Of a stretch of 64,000 nt of DNA, positions 26,059-35,534 are shown one piece after another (within the stretch, counting starts at the first letter, position 1; each line of letters starts with the position of its first letter). Under the pieces are notes generated by a model. It worked only from the letters and a program-made list of their open reading frames with translations, was not told the origin of the DNA and did not search any database. Source of the DNA: an uncultured Clostridia bacterium. GTDB taxonomy: Bacteria; Bacillota; Clostridia; Oscillospirales; Acutalibacteraceae. The stretch lies in the NCBI GenBank assembly GCA_947581635.1, contig CANPVE010000006.1, positions 62,001-126,000 on the forward strand. Reading direction: 5' to 3'. Both the position numbers and the translations under genes were made by a program.

Positions 26059-27735
26059 TCAGTACTGTTCGCTGAATATCCTCGCTGTCACGCGCCTGCC
26101 CATTATTTTGGTGTGATTGAGCGCGTCCATCACCGCCTCGGCGGCGTCGCCCGGCACGTCGAAAGTGGAATATTTCTCGGTTATCTCTATCCTGCCTATG
26201 CTCTTTCCCGGGATTCCAGTTTCGTTCGCGACCGCGCCCACAATGTGCTTTGGCTGAATACCCGCGCTCTTGCCCAGACCTATGGATATCTTGACCATGT
26301 CTATGTTGCGGTCGCGGCGTCCCCTGTCATTTCTGCGGCCGTCACGGTGATCCCTGCCCCTGTCATTTCTGCGGCCGAAGCGCCTTTCGTGACCCTCAAA
26401 GGCCGCGTCATCTGAGGCCGATGGCATTGCGGTTCTGCCGTCCGCCGTCATTTCAAATTTCAGCAGCGCGGCGGCTATGTCGGTCAATGAAATACCGCTG
26501 CCGGCCAGTTCCTCTATCATATGTATGTATTGCCCCAGATCGTCATTCTCCACTGCACGCCTCACCTTGTCGGCAAACCTCATGCGCCGGCTCTCCATAA
26601 CTTCGGCGCTGGTGGGGATTACACCTTTTTTTATCTGGGAGTGAGTATATCTCATTATATTCTTAAGTTCGCCCATTTCGCGCGAACCTGTGACGAATGT
26701 GAAAGCAATGCCCGATTTGCCCGCGCGCCCCGTCCTGCCTATGCGGTGAACGTAGTATTCCATATCCTGTGGAATGTCGTAATTGAACACCGCGCCGATT
26801 CCGCTTACATCAATACCGCGCGCGGCGACGTCCGTGGCGATCAGCACGTCCACGTGACCGCTGCGGAAGGTATTCATCACATGGTCGCGTGCCGCCTGTT
26901 TCATATCCCCGTGCAGGCCCTCGGCCACATAGCCGCGAAGCTGCATTGCGCTCACAAGTTCGTCGACCTGCTTTTTTGTGTTGCAGAATATCATGGCCGG
27001 CTCGGGGTGGTAAACGTCCATCAAACGGCTGACCGCTTCAATTTTGTGGCTGTGTGGAATGTTGTAATAGTATTGTTCTATCTCCTTGACGGTGAGTTCC
27101 CCCTGAACCACCTTGACAATTTCGGGATCGCGCAGGTATTTGTTCGTGATTTCCATTATCTCTTGCGACATGGTGGCTGAGAAAAGCACTGTCTGCCGCT
27201 CTTCGGGAACGTCCGCTAAAATTATTTCTATATCGTCGCGGAAACCCATCGACAGCATTTCATCTGCCTCATCAAGAATAACCATTCTGAGATTGGCGAG
27301 CGAAAGCGTGTTCCGGCGCATATGATCCATGATTCTTCCGGGCGTTCCGACTACTATCTGCGCGCCGCCCCTGAGGATTTTTATTTGGCGCTCGATGTCT
27401 TGTCCGCCGTATATGGCGGCTGTGCGTATGCGTTCGGTGTAGGCAGTGAGCTTGCGTATCTCGTCGCACGCCTGTATCGCAAGCTCCCGTGTGGGGCAAA
27501 TGATGAGGGCCTGAACTCCTTTTCCGTGATTTTGCAGTATGTTTTCTATGGCTGGTATGGTGAACGCGGCGGTCTTGCCCGTGCCGGTTTGCGATTGGCC
27601 TATAACGTCTCTGCCGCTCATAAGCAGCGGGATTGTCAGGGTTTGAATCGGTGTCGCCTCTTCGTAGCCAATGTCGTCAATTGCCTGCATAACAGGTTCT
27701 GAAATTCCAAGTTGTGAAAACGGTAACGTCTGCAT
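26059..27735 (-). CDS. deaD: DEAD-box RNA helicase, DeaD/CsdA type
   Basis: 558 aa. ATP-driven RNA unwinding, probably in ribosome assembly or cold adaptation. All helicase motifs are present: Q motif ATPIQ, AQTGTGKT-like SQTGTGKTAAF, PTRELA, GTPGR, LDEADEML, SAT, IATDVAARGIDV and HRIGRTGRAG. A basic Arg/Gly/Asp linker (RRNDRGRDHRDGRRNDRGRR) leads to a C-terminal DbpA-type RNA-binding domain (MVKISIGLGKSAGIQPKHIVGAVANETGI). It is monocistronic, ending at the terminator shared with glnN. Confidence 0.95.
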   Translation of the reverse strand: MQTLPFSQLGISEPVMQAIDDIGYEEATPIQTLTIPLLMSGRDVIGQSQTGTGKTAAFTIPAIENILQNHGKGVQALIICPTRELAIQACDEIRKLTAYTERIRTAAIYGGQDIERQIKILRGGAQIVVGTPGRIMDHMRRNTLSLANLRMVILDEADEMLSMGFRDDIEIILADVPEERQTVLFSATMSQEIMEITNKYLRDPEIVKVVQGELTVKEIEQYYYNIPHSHKIEAVSRLMDVYHPEPAMIFCNTKKQVDELVSAMQLRGYVAEGLHGDMKQAARDHVMNTFRSGHVDVLIATDVAARGIDVSGIGAVFNYDIPQDMEYYVHRIGRTGRAGKSGIAFTFVTGSREMGELKNIMRYTHSQIKKGVIPTSAEVMESRRMRFADKVRRAVENDDLGQYIHMIEELAGSGISLTDIAAALLKFEMTADGRTAMPSASDDAAFEGHERRFGRRNDRGRDHRDGRRNDRGRRDRNIDMVKISIGLGKSAGIQPKHIVGAVANETGIPGKSIGRIEITEKYSTFDVPGDAAEAVMDALNHTKIMGRRVTARIFSEQY

Positions 27736-28019
27736 ACTGTAAATACTACCTCACTCTTAACAAAATGTGTCCCGAATAAATTTTCTGAATTGTAAAATAT
27801 CAGCCGCATGAAAATCTAACGGGCCGCATATGTTTTTATTACCAAAAATTACATAATCCATTTGTACAAATTAATTATAACTCTTGATTTGTCACAATGC
27901 AAACCCAAATATGACTAAAATTTAAAAAACCCGATTTTGCCCAAAAGTTGCGAATTTTTTATTAAAATTATGTTATATATTCATCGTCGTTGTAAGCGCG
28001 GCGGAAATAAGTGGGAGAG

Positions 28020-28143
28020 CAGAAAAATAATCAGCGAAGCGCGGGAATCCAAAGGTCCAATAATGCCTTGTATATATTGGGTGTTTCTTCCGATCCCATT
28101 GCAGCTCCGCCCGATTGACTTAAGTTTTTCAAAATTGATTTCC
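28020..28143. repeat. Intergenic structured repeat, copy 6 (composite fragment)
   Basis: A forward start (AAAAATAATCAGCGAAGCGC, GGGAATCCAA) is followed by an inverted left end (CCCATTGCAGCTCCGC, GATTGACTTAAGTTTTTC, AAAATTGATTT). The centre is degraded. Confidence 0.65.
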
Positions 28144-28229
28144 ATTTCGCATTGATACGGGTACTTGACAAATCAACTCTTTTGATATAGCATATTGATA
28201 ATTATTAATCAGACAAGGAAAATGGCACT

Positions 28230-28787
28230 ATGAATCTTATATCAAGATTTTTCGGTCATCTGCACACTGTGAATGTTCACAGATACAGAGTTCTGGTAAA
28301 CTGCATACGGGCAGGCATACCATGGCGCGGATTTATGCATGATCTGAGCAAATACAGCCCCACCGAATTCTGCAACGGCGTCAGATATTATCAGGGAACC
28401 CGCAGCCCGAATGAGGCCGAGCGTGAGAACATAGGCTATTCCCGCGCGTGGATGCACCACAAAGGGCGCAACCGACACCACTTTGAATATTGGACCGACT
28501 ACGACCCTGTGACAAAGATGCAGATTCCGATAGAAATGCCCGCCGTTTTCGTTGCCGAGATGTTTTGCGACAGAATGGCGGCAAGCAAGACCTATCTCAA
28601 AGAAAATTACACTGACAAATCGCCTCTGGAATATTTTCTGAGAGCAAAAAAACGCCGCATAATCCACCCAAAAACATCCGAACTTCTGGAAAAATGGCTG
28701 ACAATGCTCGCGCGACAGGGAGAGCAGGCCGCCTTCGCGGAGATCAGAAGGTATTTGAATGAAGCGCGTCACAGCGAAAGACGTTAA
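28230..28787 (+). CDS. DUF5662 family protein
   Basis: 185 aa. Its conserved residues (FMHDLSKYSPTEF, AWMHHKGRNRHHFEYW) resemble DUF5662, found in Clostridia and in some phages. The HD and HH pairs suggest a metal-binding, possibly HD-like hydrolase fold, but no activity is known to me. Alone between a repeat copy and a bidirectional terminator. Confidence 0.78.
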   Translation: MNLISRFFGHLHTVNVHRYRVLVNCIRAGIPWRGFMHDLSKYSPTEFCNGVRYYQGTRSPNEAERENIGYSRAWMHHKGRNRHHFEYWTDYDPVTKMQIPIEMPAVFVAEMFCDRMAASKTYLKENYTDKSPLEYFLRAKKRRIIHPKTSELLEKWLTMLARQGEQAAFAEIRRYLNEARHSERR

Positions 28788-28808
28788 ATAATATTGCGAA
28801 AGTTAAAA

Positions 28809-28855
28809 AATCGGCAGGAACTTCTCAACGTAGGGAAATTCCTGCCGATTTTTAC
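28809..28855. terminator. Bidirectional terminator
   Basis: AATCGGCAGGAA (28809-28820) pairs with TTCCTGCCGATT (28839-28850) between convergent genes, followed by TTTA. Confidence 0.88.
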
Positions 28856-30003
28856 TTGAGACATTTTTGATTTACGTCTATATTCTTTTTCTCGAGCATA
28901 CCGTTCACGTTATCGCGCAGCAGCGAATACACCACCGAGGTGAGCGGAATAAAGAATATCATTCCGGCGATGCCGAACATCGCGCCTCCAACCAACACGG
29001 CAATCATAGTCCACATTGCCGGCAGACCCACCGAGTTTCCTACCACTCGCGGATAGATCAGTTGTCCTTCTACCTGCTGGATTATGAGGAACATGATCCC
29101 GAATACCAACGCCTGCATTGGATCGATCATTACAATAAGCAGCAGACCGACCAACATTCCCAGAAACGCACCTATGTATGGAATGAGCGCCATAAACGCG
29201 ATGAAAAGACTTATCACGGCGGCGTATGGCATTCTGAATATGCTCATCGAAATAAAAAACATCATTCCCAGTATGCAGGCTTCAAGACACTGACCCGAAA
29301 TAAAGTGGAAGAACGTATCGTCGCACAGCGAAGCGACACTGCATATAGCGTCTGCCTGATTCTCTTTGAGGTAGGCATACATAAGCTTTTTCAATTGCCT
29401 TTTGAGTTTCTTTTTGCTGGTGAGTATATAAATGGCAATGATAAATCCTGTAAATATATTGAATACAGTACTGAATACCGACGACGCCGCGTTGAACGCC
29501 GTGCCAACAATGACAGCGGCGTTGCCGGAAATCTGCTTGAGCAGTTCCTCTATGTTCAGATAATCTACCAAGTCATCTATACTGCCGGTGTCTATGCCGT
29601 ACTTTTGCAGAGTGCGAAGCAGCCTGGGGTAATAATCCATAAAAGTGTCGCCTATGCCTGATACCGATTCCACAATCTGCGGCACTACTACTCTGAATAC
29701 GAGGAATATCAGCAGGAACGCTCCCAGAACAGTCAGAATGAGACTTGATATATCCGCTACCGCCTCGGGGATATTTTTATTTATCTTCTTTGACACAACT
29801 CCGAAAAGTTTTTTCAACCCTCTCATCGGGACATTTAGCACCATGGCTGTCACGCCGCCTATAATAAGCGGCATTATGATATCCAGGAGCCAATCGAAAA
29901 ATTTGATAACATTTCCGAAATTCATAAGACCTGCATACAACAATATCGCTATCACAATAAAAAATATACCGTATTTAAATTTTTTCTTTAGTCGCTCGTC
30001 CAT
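28852..30003 (-). CDS. AI-2E family (PerM-like) transporter
   Basis: About 383 aa with eight helices. Family features: FFDWLLDIIMPLIIGGVTAMVLNVPM, the soluble central region, and the end FGIMFLIIQQVEGQLIYPRVVGNSVGLP, then FGIAGMIFFIPLTSVVYSLL. Members include quorum-signal exporters and Na+/H+ antiporters, so the substrate cannot be assigned. ATG at 30003 follows GGGAG; an in-frame ATG at 30066 would add 21 residues but has no Shine-Dalgarno site. Confidence 0.88.
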   Translation of the reverse strand: MDERLKKKFKYGIFFIVIAILLYAGLMNFGNVIKFFDWLLDIIMPLIIGGVTAMVLNVPMRGLKKLFGVVSKKINKNIPEAVADISSLILTVLGAFLLIFLVFRVVVPQIVESVSGIGDTFMDYYPRLLRTLQKYGIDTGSIDDLVDYLNIEELLKQISGNAAVIVGTAFNAASSVFSTVFNIFTGFIIAIYILTSKKKLKRQLKKLMYAYLKENQADAICSVASLCDDTFFHFISGQCLEACILGMMFFISMSIFRMPYAAVISLFIAFMALIPYIGAFLGMLVGLLLIVMIDPMQALVFGIMFLIIQQVEGQLIYPRVVGNSVGLPAMWTMIAVLVGGAMFGIAGMIFFIPLTSVVYSLLRDNVNGMLEKKNIDVNQKCLK

Positions 30004-30255
30004 GATAAAATTGCTCCCGTTTTCCGAATTGTCTCTCGGATAATTATATACTTCATTTCTATTCATATTGCAAACACATTGTAAAAAATCAGGTGTACAG
30101 GCGGTTCGGACCTCCTAGTGGGTTGAGTTATTGGAAATTCGACGGCAAAAATATTCCTATTTGTATTATATTTATAAAATATTACGAAGTCTCCGCGCTA
30201 TAATTTGAACAAAATAAAAAATATTCAATTTTTGTCATCAAATCAACAAAAAGGT

Positions 30256-30284
30256 TTGAAATCGGCTGGAAAATGTTGTATAAT
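30256..30284 (+). promoter_or_regulatory. fba promoter
   Basis: TTGAAA (30256-30261), 17-bp spacer, TATAAT (30279-30284). Confidence 0.75.
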
Positions 30285-30348
30285 GAAATCGTACTCAGGC
30301 GGATTGTCCGCCGGGCAAATAAAAAACTTATTTTGGAGAGTGACTGCA

Positions 30349-31218
30349 ATGCCTCTGGTAAATGCAAAGGAAATGCTGACCAAAGCTATGGAAGGCAAGT
30401 ATGCCGTTGGTCAGTTCAACATCAACAACCTGGAATGGACAAAGTCCATACTTCTCACCGCTCAGGAGCTTAAGGCTCCTGTTATCCTCGGCGTGTCTGA
30501 GGGTGCGGGCAAGTATATGTGCGGTTATAAGACCGTTGTAGGCATGGTTAAGGGTATGATCGAAGAGTTAAATATCACCGTTCCCGTTGCGCTTCACCTC
30601 GACCACGGCTCGTTTGAGGGCGCAAAGGCTTGCATCAGAGCGGGATTCTCCTCCATCATGTTCGACGGTTCACACTATCCGATCGAAGAAAACATCGCCA
30701 TGACAAAAGCTCTGGTAAACGCTTGTGATGTTCTCGATCTCTCCCTCGAGGCCGAGGTGGGCGCGATAGGCGGCGAAGAGGACGGCGTGATCGGTTCGGG
30801 CGAGTGTGCCGACCCAAACGAGTGCAAGCAGATTGCCGATCTCGGCGTCACGATGCTGGCGGCAGGTATTGGCAACATTCACGGCAAGTATCCTGAGAAT
30901 TGGCCCGGCTTGAGCTTTGAAACGCTTGAGGCAGTTAAGGCCACAGTCGGAGAAATTCCGCTGGTCCTCCACGGCGGCACCGGCATTCCCGCGGATCAGA
31001 TCAAGAAGGCAATCTCTCTCGGCGTTGCAAAGATCAACGTAAACACCGAGTGCCAGTTGGCGTTCCAGGAGGCCACCAGGGCCTACATTGAGGCGGGCAA
31101 GGACAAGGAAGGAAAGGGCTTCGATCCAAGAAAGCTGCTCGCGCCCGGCGCACAGGCAATCAGGGACATGGTTAAGCAGAAGATGGAGATTTTCGGCTGC
31201 ATAGGCAAAGCCGAGTGA
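30349..31218 (+). CDS. fba: Fructose-1,6-bisphosphate aldolase, class II
   Basis: 289 aa. Splits fructose 1,6-bisphosphate into DHAP and glyceraldehyde 3-phosphate in glycolysis. Zinc-dependent class II: LHLDHGSFEGAKACIRAGFSSIMFDGSHYP carries catalytic Asp and zinc His, then EAEVGAIGGEEDG, GIGNIHGKYP and LHGGTGIP. The frame is open from 30205, but the ATG at 30349 after TTGGAGAGTG starts the family's MPLVNAKEML. Confidence 0.97.
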   Translation: MPLVNAKEMLTKAMEGKYAVGQFNINNLEWTKSILLTAQELKAPVILGVSEGAGKYMCGYKTVVGMVKGMIEELNITVPVALHLDHGSFEGAKACIRAGFSSIMFDGSHYPIEENIAMTKALVNACDVLDLSLEAEVGAIGGEEDGVIGSGECADPNECKQIADLGVTMLAAGIGNIHGKYPENWPGLSFETLEAVKATVGEIPLVLHGGTGIPADQIKKAISLGVAKINVNTECQLAFQEATRAYIEAGKDKEGKGFDPRKLLAPGAQAIRDMVKQKMEIFGCIGKAE

Positions 31219-31353
31219 TTTTCTCCGGTTCGTTTTTTTGAGCGTGTGTCCTTTAAAGGCGATTATAATCCCCGAACGGCGATTCTCAGGCGAATCTCTG
31301 TTTGGGGATTTATTCTAGTGCGAAGATCTGACAAATTAAGAGGTACGACTATA

Positions 31354-31809
31354 TTGAAAATATCATTGATTGATCTGATAGAAATGATACATGGAAGCAA
31401 ACGCGCCGATGATTTCTTTAGAGAAGACACAGATTTAGATGTTGACGAATATTTGGAGCGAATTTCCAACTATTCCCCAAACGACCACATTGTATTCGCG
31501 GCGGATTCAAATATAAGGCGGCACAGATTTTGCGCCGGTTTTGACGAACAGGCGATAGATGTTGACGGCATTGTAATATTCTACTATGTTTTACACAATG
31601 ATGATTTTTTTTGCGAAAGAGTTGAAAATACCGAAAAAATGTACGACAGACTGTACAAGAGCGTAAGAAACCCGTTTATTGGAGAATTTATGGTATTCAA
31701 AGACGGAATTAAAAGGAATTACCGCGTTAAAAACGCTCACGGAGAGACATTGCACAGTGACGAAATAGACCGAAGAAAATTACACGAGTTAATTATAGAG
31801 TGGTATTGA
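31354..31809 (+). CDS. Hypothetical protein
   Basis: 151 aa from TTG at 31354, preceded by AAGAGGT. I do not recognise a family. The protein is acidic, soluble and without a signal peptide. It has the look of a compact alpha/beta domain (DHIVFAADSNIRRHRFCAGFDE, VDGIVIFYYVLHNDDFFCERV, KMYDRLYKSVRNPFIGEFMVF). The frame is open back to 31246, into the fba 3' region. It is followed by a terminator. Confidence 0.6.
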   Translation: MKISLIDLIEMIHGSKRADDFFREDTDLDVDEYLERISNYSPNDHIVFAADSNIRRHRFCAGFDEQAIDVDGIVIFYYVLHNDDFFCERVENTEKMYDRLYKSVRNPFIGEFMVFKDGIKRNYRVKNAHGETLHSDEIDRRKLHELIIEWY

Positions 31810-31885
31810 TATATTTATTGCTTTTGTTGTTCTGCCGATAACGTAAAGACACTCCACACTCGAGTCTCGATTGAGTTAAGCAAAT

Positions 31886-31930
31886 CCCCTGTATGGAAAT
31901 CTGAATTGAGTTTCCACACAGGGGATTTAT
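31886..31930 (+). terminator. Terminator after the 31354 gene
   Basis: AAATCCCCTGT pairs with ACAGGGGATTT, followed by ATTTTAT. Confidence 0.7.
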
Positions 31931-31933
31931 TTT

Positions 31934-32109
31934 ATATTCGCTCTAACTCTTCTTTAATTTTTGCCCGTTCAGCCAGCGGCTTCGCTTGTGGGGCTTTGCC
32001 CGACTCTCTGCGATGGCGCTCTGCTAACCATTAATGCTTGTCATTCATGGTGTAGACACTGCCAAGAGGTGCAAAGCTCCCACGCCTTTGGCTAATAGCT
32101 CCGCTCTAT
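31934..32109 (-). repeat. Intergenic structured repeat, copy 7 (reverse)
   Basis: Minus-strand reading: AGAGCGGAGCTATTAGCC, AAAGGCGTGGGAGC, CACCTCTTGGCAG, GGGCAAAGCCCCACAAG, CGAAGCCGCTGG, GGGCAAAAATTAAAG. The right tail is absent. Starts within a few bases of the proS stop. Confidence 0.78.
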
Positions 32110-32114
32110 TGGCC

Positions 32115-33836
32115 TTATTTATACTTTACAAGCAATTCATTTACCAAGCTCTGAATTTCGTCCGCCGCGCTTTCGACGTCGATCTTCTTCTGCACCGATT
32201 TATCGCGTGTGGAAATTTCCACGACGTTGTCCTTCATATTTCTTGGGCTGACAACCGCTCTCACCGGTATGCCGAGCAAATCGCCGTCCGAAAACATCAC
32301 ACCGGGGCGCACATTGCGATCGTCATAGATAACCTCGACGCCACGCCCCTGCAATTCGCCATACAGCTTATCTGCAAACGCCTTGCACTGTTCATCGTCC
32401 GAACGCACACAGCAGAGATTCACCTGCCACGGCGCGATTGACATGGGCCACACAGGACCGTAATCGTCATGATGTGCCTCGCACACGGAAGCGGCAAGAC
32501 GCCCTACGCCTATGCCGTAGCAGCCCATTATCGGATAGTGCATCTCGCCCTCACTGTCAACATACTGCATATTCATCGACTTGGTATACTTGGTACCGAG
32601 CTGGAATATATTGCCCACTTCAATGCCGCGCGATACTTCCAGAGTGTGCCTGCCGCAGCATGGACAGACGCCGCCCGCAAAAGCCTTGGCGAAATCGTGA
32701 TATTCCACCTCACCGAAGTCGCGTTCCATATTGAAGTTTACATAATGGTAGTCCGGCTTGTTGCCGCCGCACGGGAAGTTTGTCAGCCCGATCAGGGAAT
32801 TGTCATACAGTACGGTGACATTCTCGGGCAGACCTTTAGGACCGATGAAGCCGGCTGCAATGCCGCTCTCCTCGGTGATGACTGCCGGGTGAATTTCACA
32901 GCCGAGGAAATTTGTCACTTTGGTTTCGTTGACGTCCAAATCTCCGCGAAGGAATATAACTATATAGCTGTCGTCCATGTTGCGCTGATACACAACGGCT
33001 TTGCAGGTCTTTTCGGGGGCGACCTTGAGGAAGTCGCACAGATCCTCAATTGTGTGGGCATTGGGGGTATGCACAAGCTCAAGTCCGCTAAGCTCCGAGT
33101 CGGGGGTATTCTCGGTAATGCAGTCGGCGGCCTCCATGTTTGCGCTGTATCCACATTCACGGCAAAGCACTATTGAATCCTCGCCCACGGGAGTCAGCAG
33201 CATGAATTCATGTGATACGTTCCCGCCCATCATGCCCGAATCCGATTTTACCGAAATAGTCTCGGGAATTCCCACACGCGCGAAAATTCGCTCGTATGCC
33301 TTGTGGCATTTATCGTAATACTGCTCCAAATCTTCCTGTGAGGTGTGGAACGAATACGCGTCCTTCATGGTGAATTCACGCACACGAATCATACCGGCGC
33401 GCGGACGGGCTTCATCGCGGAATTTGGTTTGAATTTGGTAAATCATGAACGGATATTTGGCGTAGGTGGTTGCGTAATCGCGCACCAGATGAACGGCGGC
33501 CTCCTCGTGGGTCATGCCCAGCACCATGGGCGCGCCGTTCCTGTCCTTGAATCTGAGAAGTTCGCTTGCAATTGAAGTGTAGCGCCCCGATTCCTCCCAC
33601 AGACTGCCCGGCATTACGACGGGAAAGAGAACCTCCTGACCGTCGATTGCGTCCATTTCTTCCCGGATAATATTTTCGATTTTCCTGAGAATTCTCTTGA
33701 GCGGCATATATTGAGAATAAATACCGCTCGCCATAAATTTCATGTAACCGCCGCGAACCATCAGCGCATGGCTGTCAATGGAGCACTCGGCAGGTCTTTC
33801 CTTGAATCTGTCACCGACAAGTTTGTCAAGTTTCAT
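32115..33836 (-). CDS. proS: Prolyl-tRNA synthetase, bacterial type
   Basis: 573 aa. Charges tRNA-Pro. Class II motifs are present: HALMVRGGYMKFMASGIYSQYMPL at the N-terminus, TKFRDEARPRAGMIRVREFTMKDAYSFH (motif 2) and MGCYGIGVGR (motif 3). The YbaK-type editing insertion is present between them (TCKAVVYQRN...). A C-terminal anticodon-binding domain ends the protein. ATG follows a GGAGGAAA site. Regulated by a proline T-box directly upstream. Confidence 0.97.
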   Translation of the reverse strand: MKLDKLVGDRFKERPAECSIDSHALMVRGGYMKFMASGIYSQYMPLKRILRKIENIIREEMDAIDGQEVLFPVVMPGSLWEESGRYTSIASELLRFKDRNGAPMVLGMTHEEAAVHLVRDYATTYAKYPFMIYQIQTKFRDEARPRAGMIRVREFTMKDAYSFHTSQEDLEQYYDKCHKAYERIFARVGIPETISVKSDSGMMGGNVSHEFMLLTPVGEDSIVLCRECGYSANMEAADCITENTPDSELSGLELVHTPNAHTIEDLCDFLKVAPEKTCKAVVYQRNMDDSYIVIFLRGDLDVNETKVTNFLGCEIHPAVITEESGIAAGFIGPKGLPENVTVLYDNSLIGLTNFPCGGNKPDYHYVNFNMERDFGEVEYHDFAKAFAGGVCPCCGRHTLEVSRGIEVGNIFQLGTKYTKSMNMQYVDSEGEMHYPIMGCYGIGVGRLAASVCEAHHDDYGPVWPMSIAPWQVNLCCVRSDDEQCKAFADKLYGELQGRGVEVIYDDRNVRPGVMFSDGDLLGIPVRAVVSPRNMKDNVVEISTRDKSVQKKIDVESAADEIQSLVNELLVKYK

Positions 33837-33861
33837 AGAACATCATTTCCTCCTGCTGAAA

Positions 33862-34160
33862 TAAAAAATGTCCCGAACCGCTGTGATACTTAAACACAAC
33901 GGCTCGGGGCGAATTTTTTGAAAAAATCCGTGATACCACCCGAATTCGCATTGCACATACCTGCAACGCGCCCTCGCGCCCCGATAACGGCGGGGATTTC
34001 CGTCGGACATTACTGCTGCGGCGCGGCATTCTGACCGAAGCTCGGAGCCGGGTTCGATATCCGCCTGCCGAAGCCTTTCACCGCACGGCTTCTCTCTGTG
34101 GGGCATTTGAAAATATCTAATGTTGCTCGTCTACGCTCTTTCTCTCATACTAATTTTACA
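33862..34160 (-). ncRNA. T-box leader (proline) controlling proS
   Basis: On the minus strand: Stem I with ACAGAGAG, specifier CCC (Pro) at 34050-34052 following GAA, T-box GGGTGGTATCACGG at 33928-33941, and a terminator stem CCCCGAGCCGTTGTG pairing with CACAGCGGTTCGGGA, then TTTTTT (33862-33909). Uncharged tRNA-Pro would switch on readthrough into proS. Confidence 0.92.
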
Positions 34161-34180
34161 TAAATTTCACGTTTTGTCAA
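34153..34180 (-). promoter_or_regulatory. proS leader promoter
   Basis: Minus-strand TTGACA (34180-34175), 16-bp spacer and TAAAAT, just upstream of the leader. Confidence 0.7.
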
Positions 34181-34187
34181 GTCCTAC

Positions 34188-34244
34188 TTGGCGAACGCCA
34201 TCGCAGCTACGTTTGCTTGACTTTAGTTTTTCAAAATTGATTTC
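34188..34244 (-). repeat. Intergenic structured repeat, copy 8 (reverse, left end only)
   Basis: Minus-strand reading: AAATCAATTTTGAAAAACTA, AAGTCAAGCAAACGTAGCT, CGATGGCGTTCGCC. This copy shows how far the left end is conserved. Confidence 0.7.
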
Positions 34245-34320
34245 AGTGCAGCTCTGGGAAAATATGTATAGTTTTTTTGATTATACAGCTAAAAATATGT
34301 TACAAAATCTCGAATATTTA

Positions 34321-34349
34321 TTGACACCGCCGCTTTAAAGTGCTATACT
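34321..34349 (+). promoter_or_regulatory. Promoter of the trpXYZ-type operon
   Basis: TTGACA (34321-34326), 17-bp spacer, TATACT (34344-34349). Confidence 0.82.
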
Positions 34350-34421
34350 CAGCTTGGTAAGGTTGTTGAAAGGTTGTTTTTTAACGGTTCTACGGCTTAA
34401 ATTTCATTTTTCGGAGGTTTC

Positions 34422-35405
34422 ATGACAATGAAAATCAAAAGAATCATCGCGGCGCTGCTTTCCTGTGCTGTTGTGGGTACGTGTGTCTTAACTGCGACAG
34501 GCTGCGACGGCAATGATAAGGATAAGGATAACTACACTGTAGGTATCTGCCAGCTCGTTCAGCACGACGCTCTCGATGCCGCTACAGAAGGCTTCAAGAA
34601 AGCTCTTGAAGAAAAGCTCGGCGACAAGGTGACATTCGACTATCAGAATGCTTCGGGCGAATCCACTACCTGTACGACGATTATCAATCAGTTCGTTTCG
34701 TCAAACGTGGATCTCATTATGGCAAACGCAACCCAGGCACTTCAGGCGGCTGTTTCCGGTACGGCCGATATTCCGATAGTCGCTACCTCTATTACGGAGT
34801 ACGGCGTTGCTCTTGACATTGAAAACTTCAGCGGCAAAACGGGAATAAACGTGACGGGCACTGCGGATCTTGCTCCCCTCGACAAGCAGGCGGCCATGGT
34901 CAAGGAGCTTATACCCGATGCCAAGGAGTGCGGCGTAATCTACTGCTCCAACGAACCTAACTCCAAATATCAGGCCGACGTTATAAGCGCAGAATTAAAG
35001 AAGCTCGGCATCGACTCAAAAGTATACACATTTGCCGATTCCAACGACATTTCCCAAGTTGTCACCAAAGCGTGCGGCGAGGTTGACGCGCTCTATATTC
35101 CCACCGACAACAAATGCGCGGACAATGCTCAACTTATCAACAACATCGCGGAGCCTGCGGGCATTCCGATAATTGCGGGCGAAGAAGGCATATGCAAGGG
35201 CTGCGGCATCGCCGCTCTTTCCATCAGCTACTACAATATCGGCTACAATGCCGGCCTTATGGCGTATGACATTCTTGTGAACGGCAAGAACCCCGGCGAA
35301 ATGGAAATCCAGTACGATTCGGCTCCCGTGTACAAATATGACGTCGCCCGTTGCAAGAAGCTGAACATCACGGTTCCCGAAAACTATGAGGCGATAGAAG
35401 GCTGA
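34422..35405 (+). CDS. ABC transporter substrate-binding lipoprotein, TrpX-type
   Basis: 327 aa. Signal peptide and lipobox (VLTATGC) at the N-terminus, then an ABC_sub_bind domain: YTVGICQLVQHDALDAATEGFKKALEE, GESTTCTTIINQFVSSNVDLIMANATQALQAAV, DALYIPTDNKCADNAQLI. This family binds tryptophan, tyrosine or other small ligands for uptake. It is anchored outside the membrane. First gene of a three-gene importer operon; a second ATG at 34428 is equally possible from the GGAGG spacing. Confidence 0.92.
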   Translation: MTMKIKRIIAALLSCAVVGTCVLTATGCDGNDKDKDNYTVGICQLVQHDALDAATEGFKKALEEKLGDKVTFDYQNASGESTTCTTIINQFVSSNVDLIMANATQALQAAVSGTADIPIVATSITEYGVALDIENFSGKTGINVTGTADLAPLDKQAAMVKELIPDAKECGVIYCSNEPNSKYQADVISAELKKLGIDSKVYTFADSNDISQVVTKACGEVDALYIPTDNKCADNAQLINNIAEPAGIPIIAGEEGICKGCGIAALSISYYNIGYNAGLMAYDILVNGKNPGEMEIQYDSAPVYKYDVARCKKLNITVPENYEAIEG

Positions 35406-35534
35406 TTGCGGTAAAGAAATATAATTAAATATATCCGTAAAGTGTCAAAAAGATCTGCGATAGGGCGCTGAGATGTGCCTTATCGCTGATTTGGTATAGT
35501 GATGAATTAAAAGATGAAAGGACAATGATTTTAC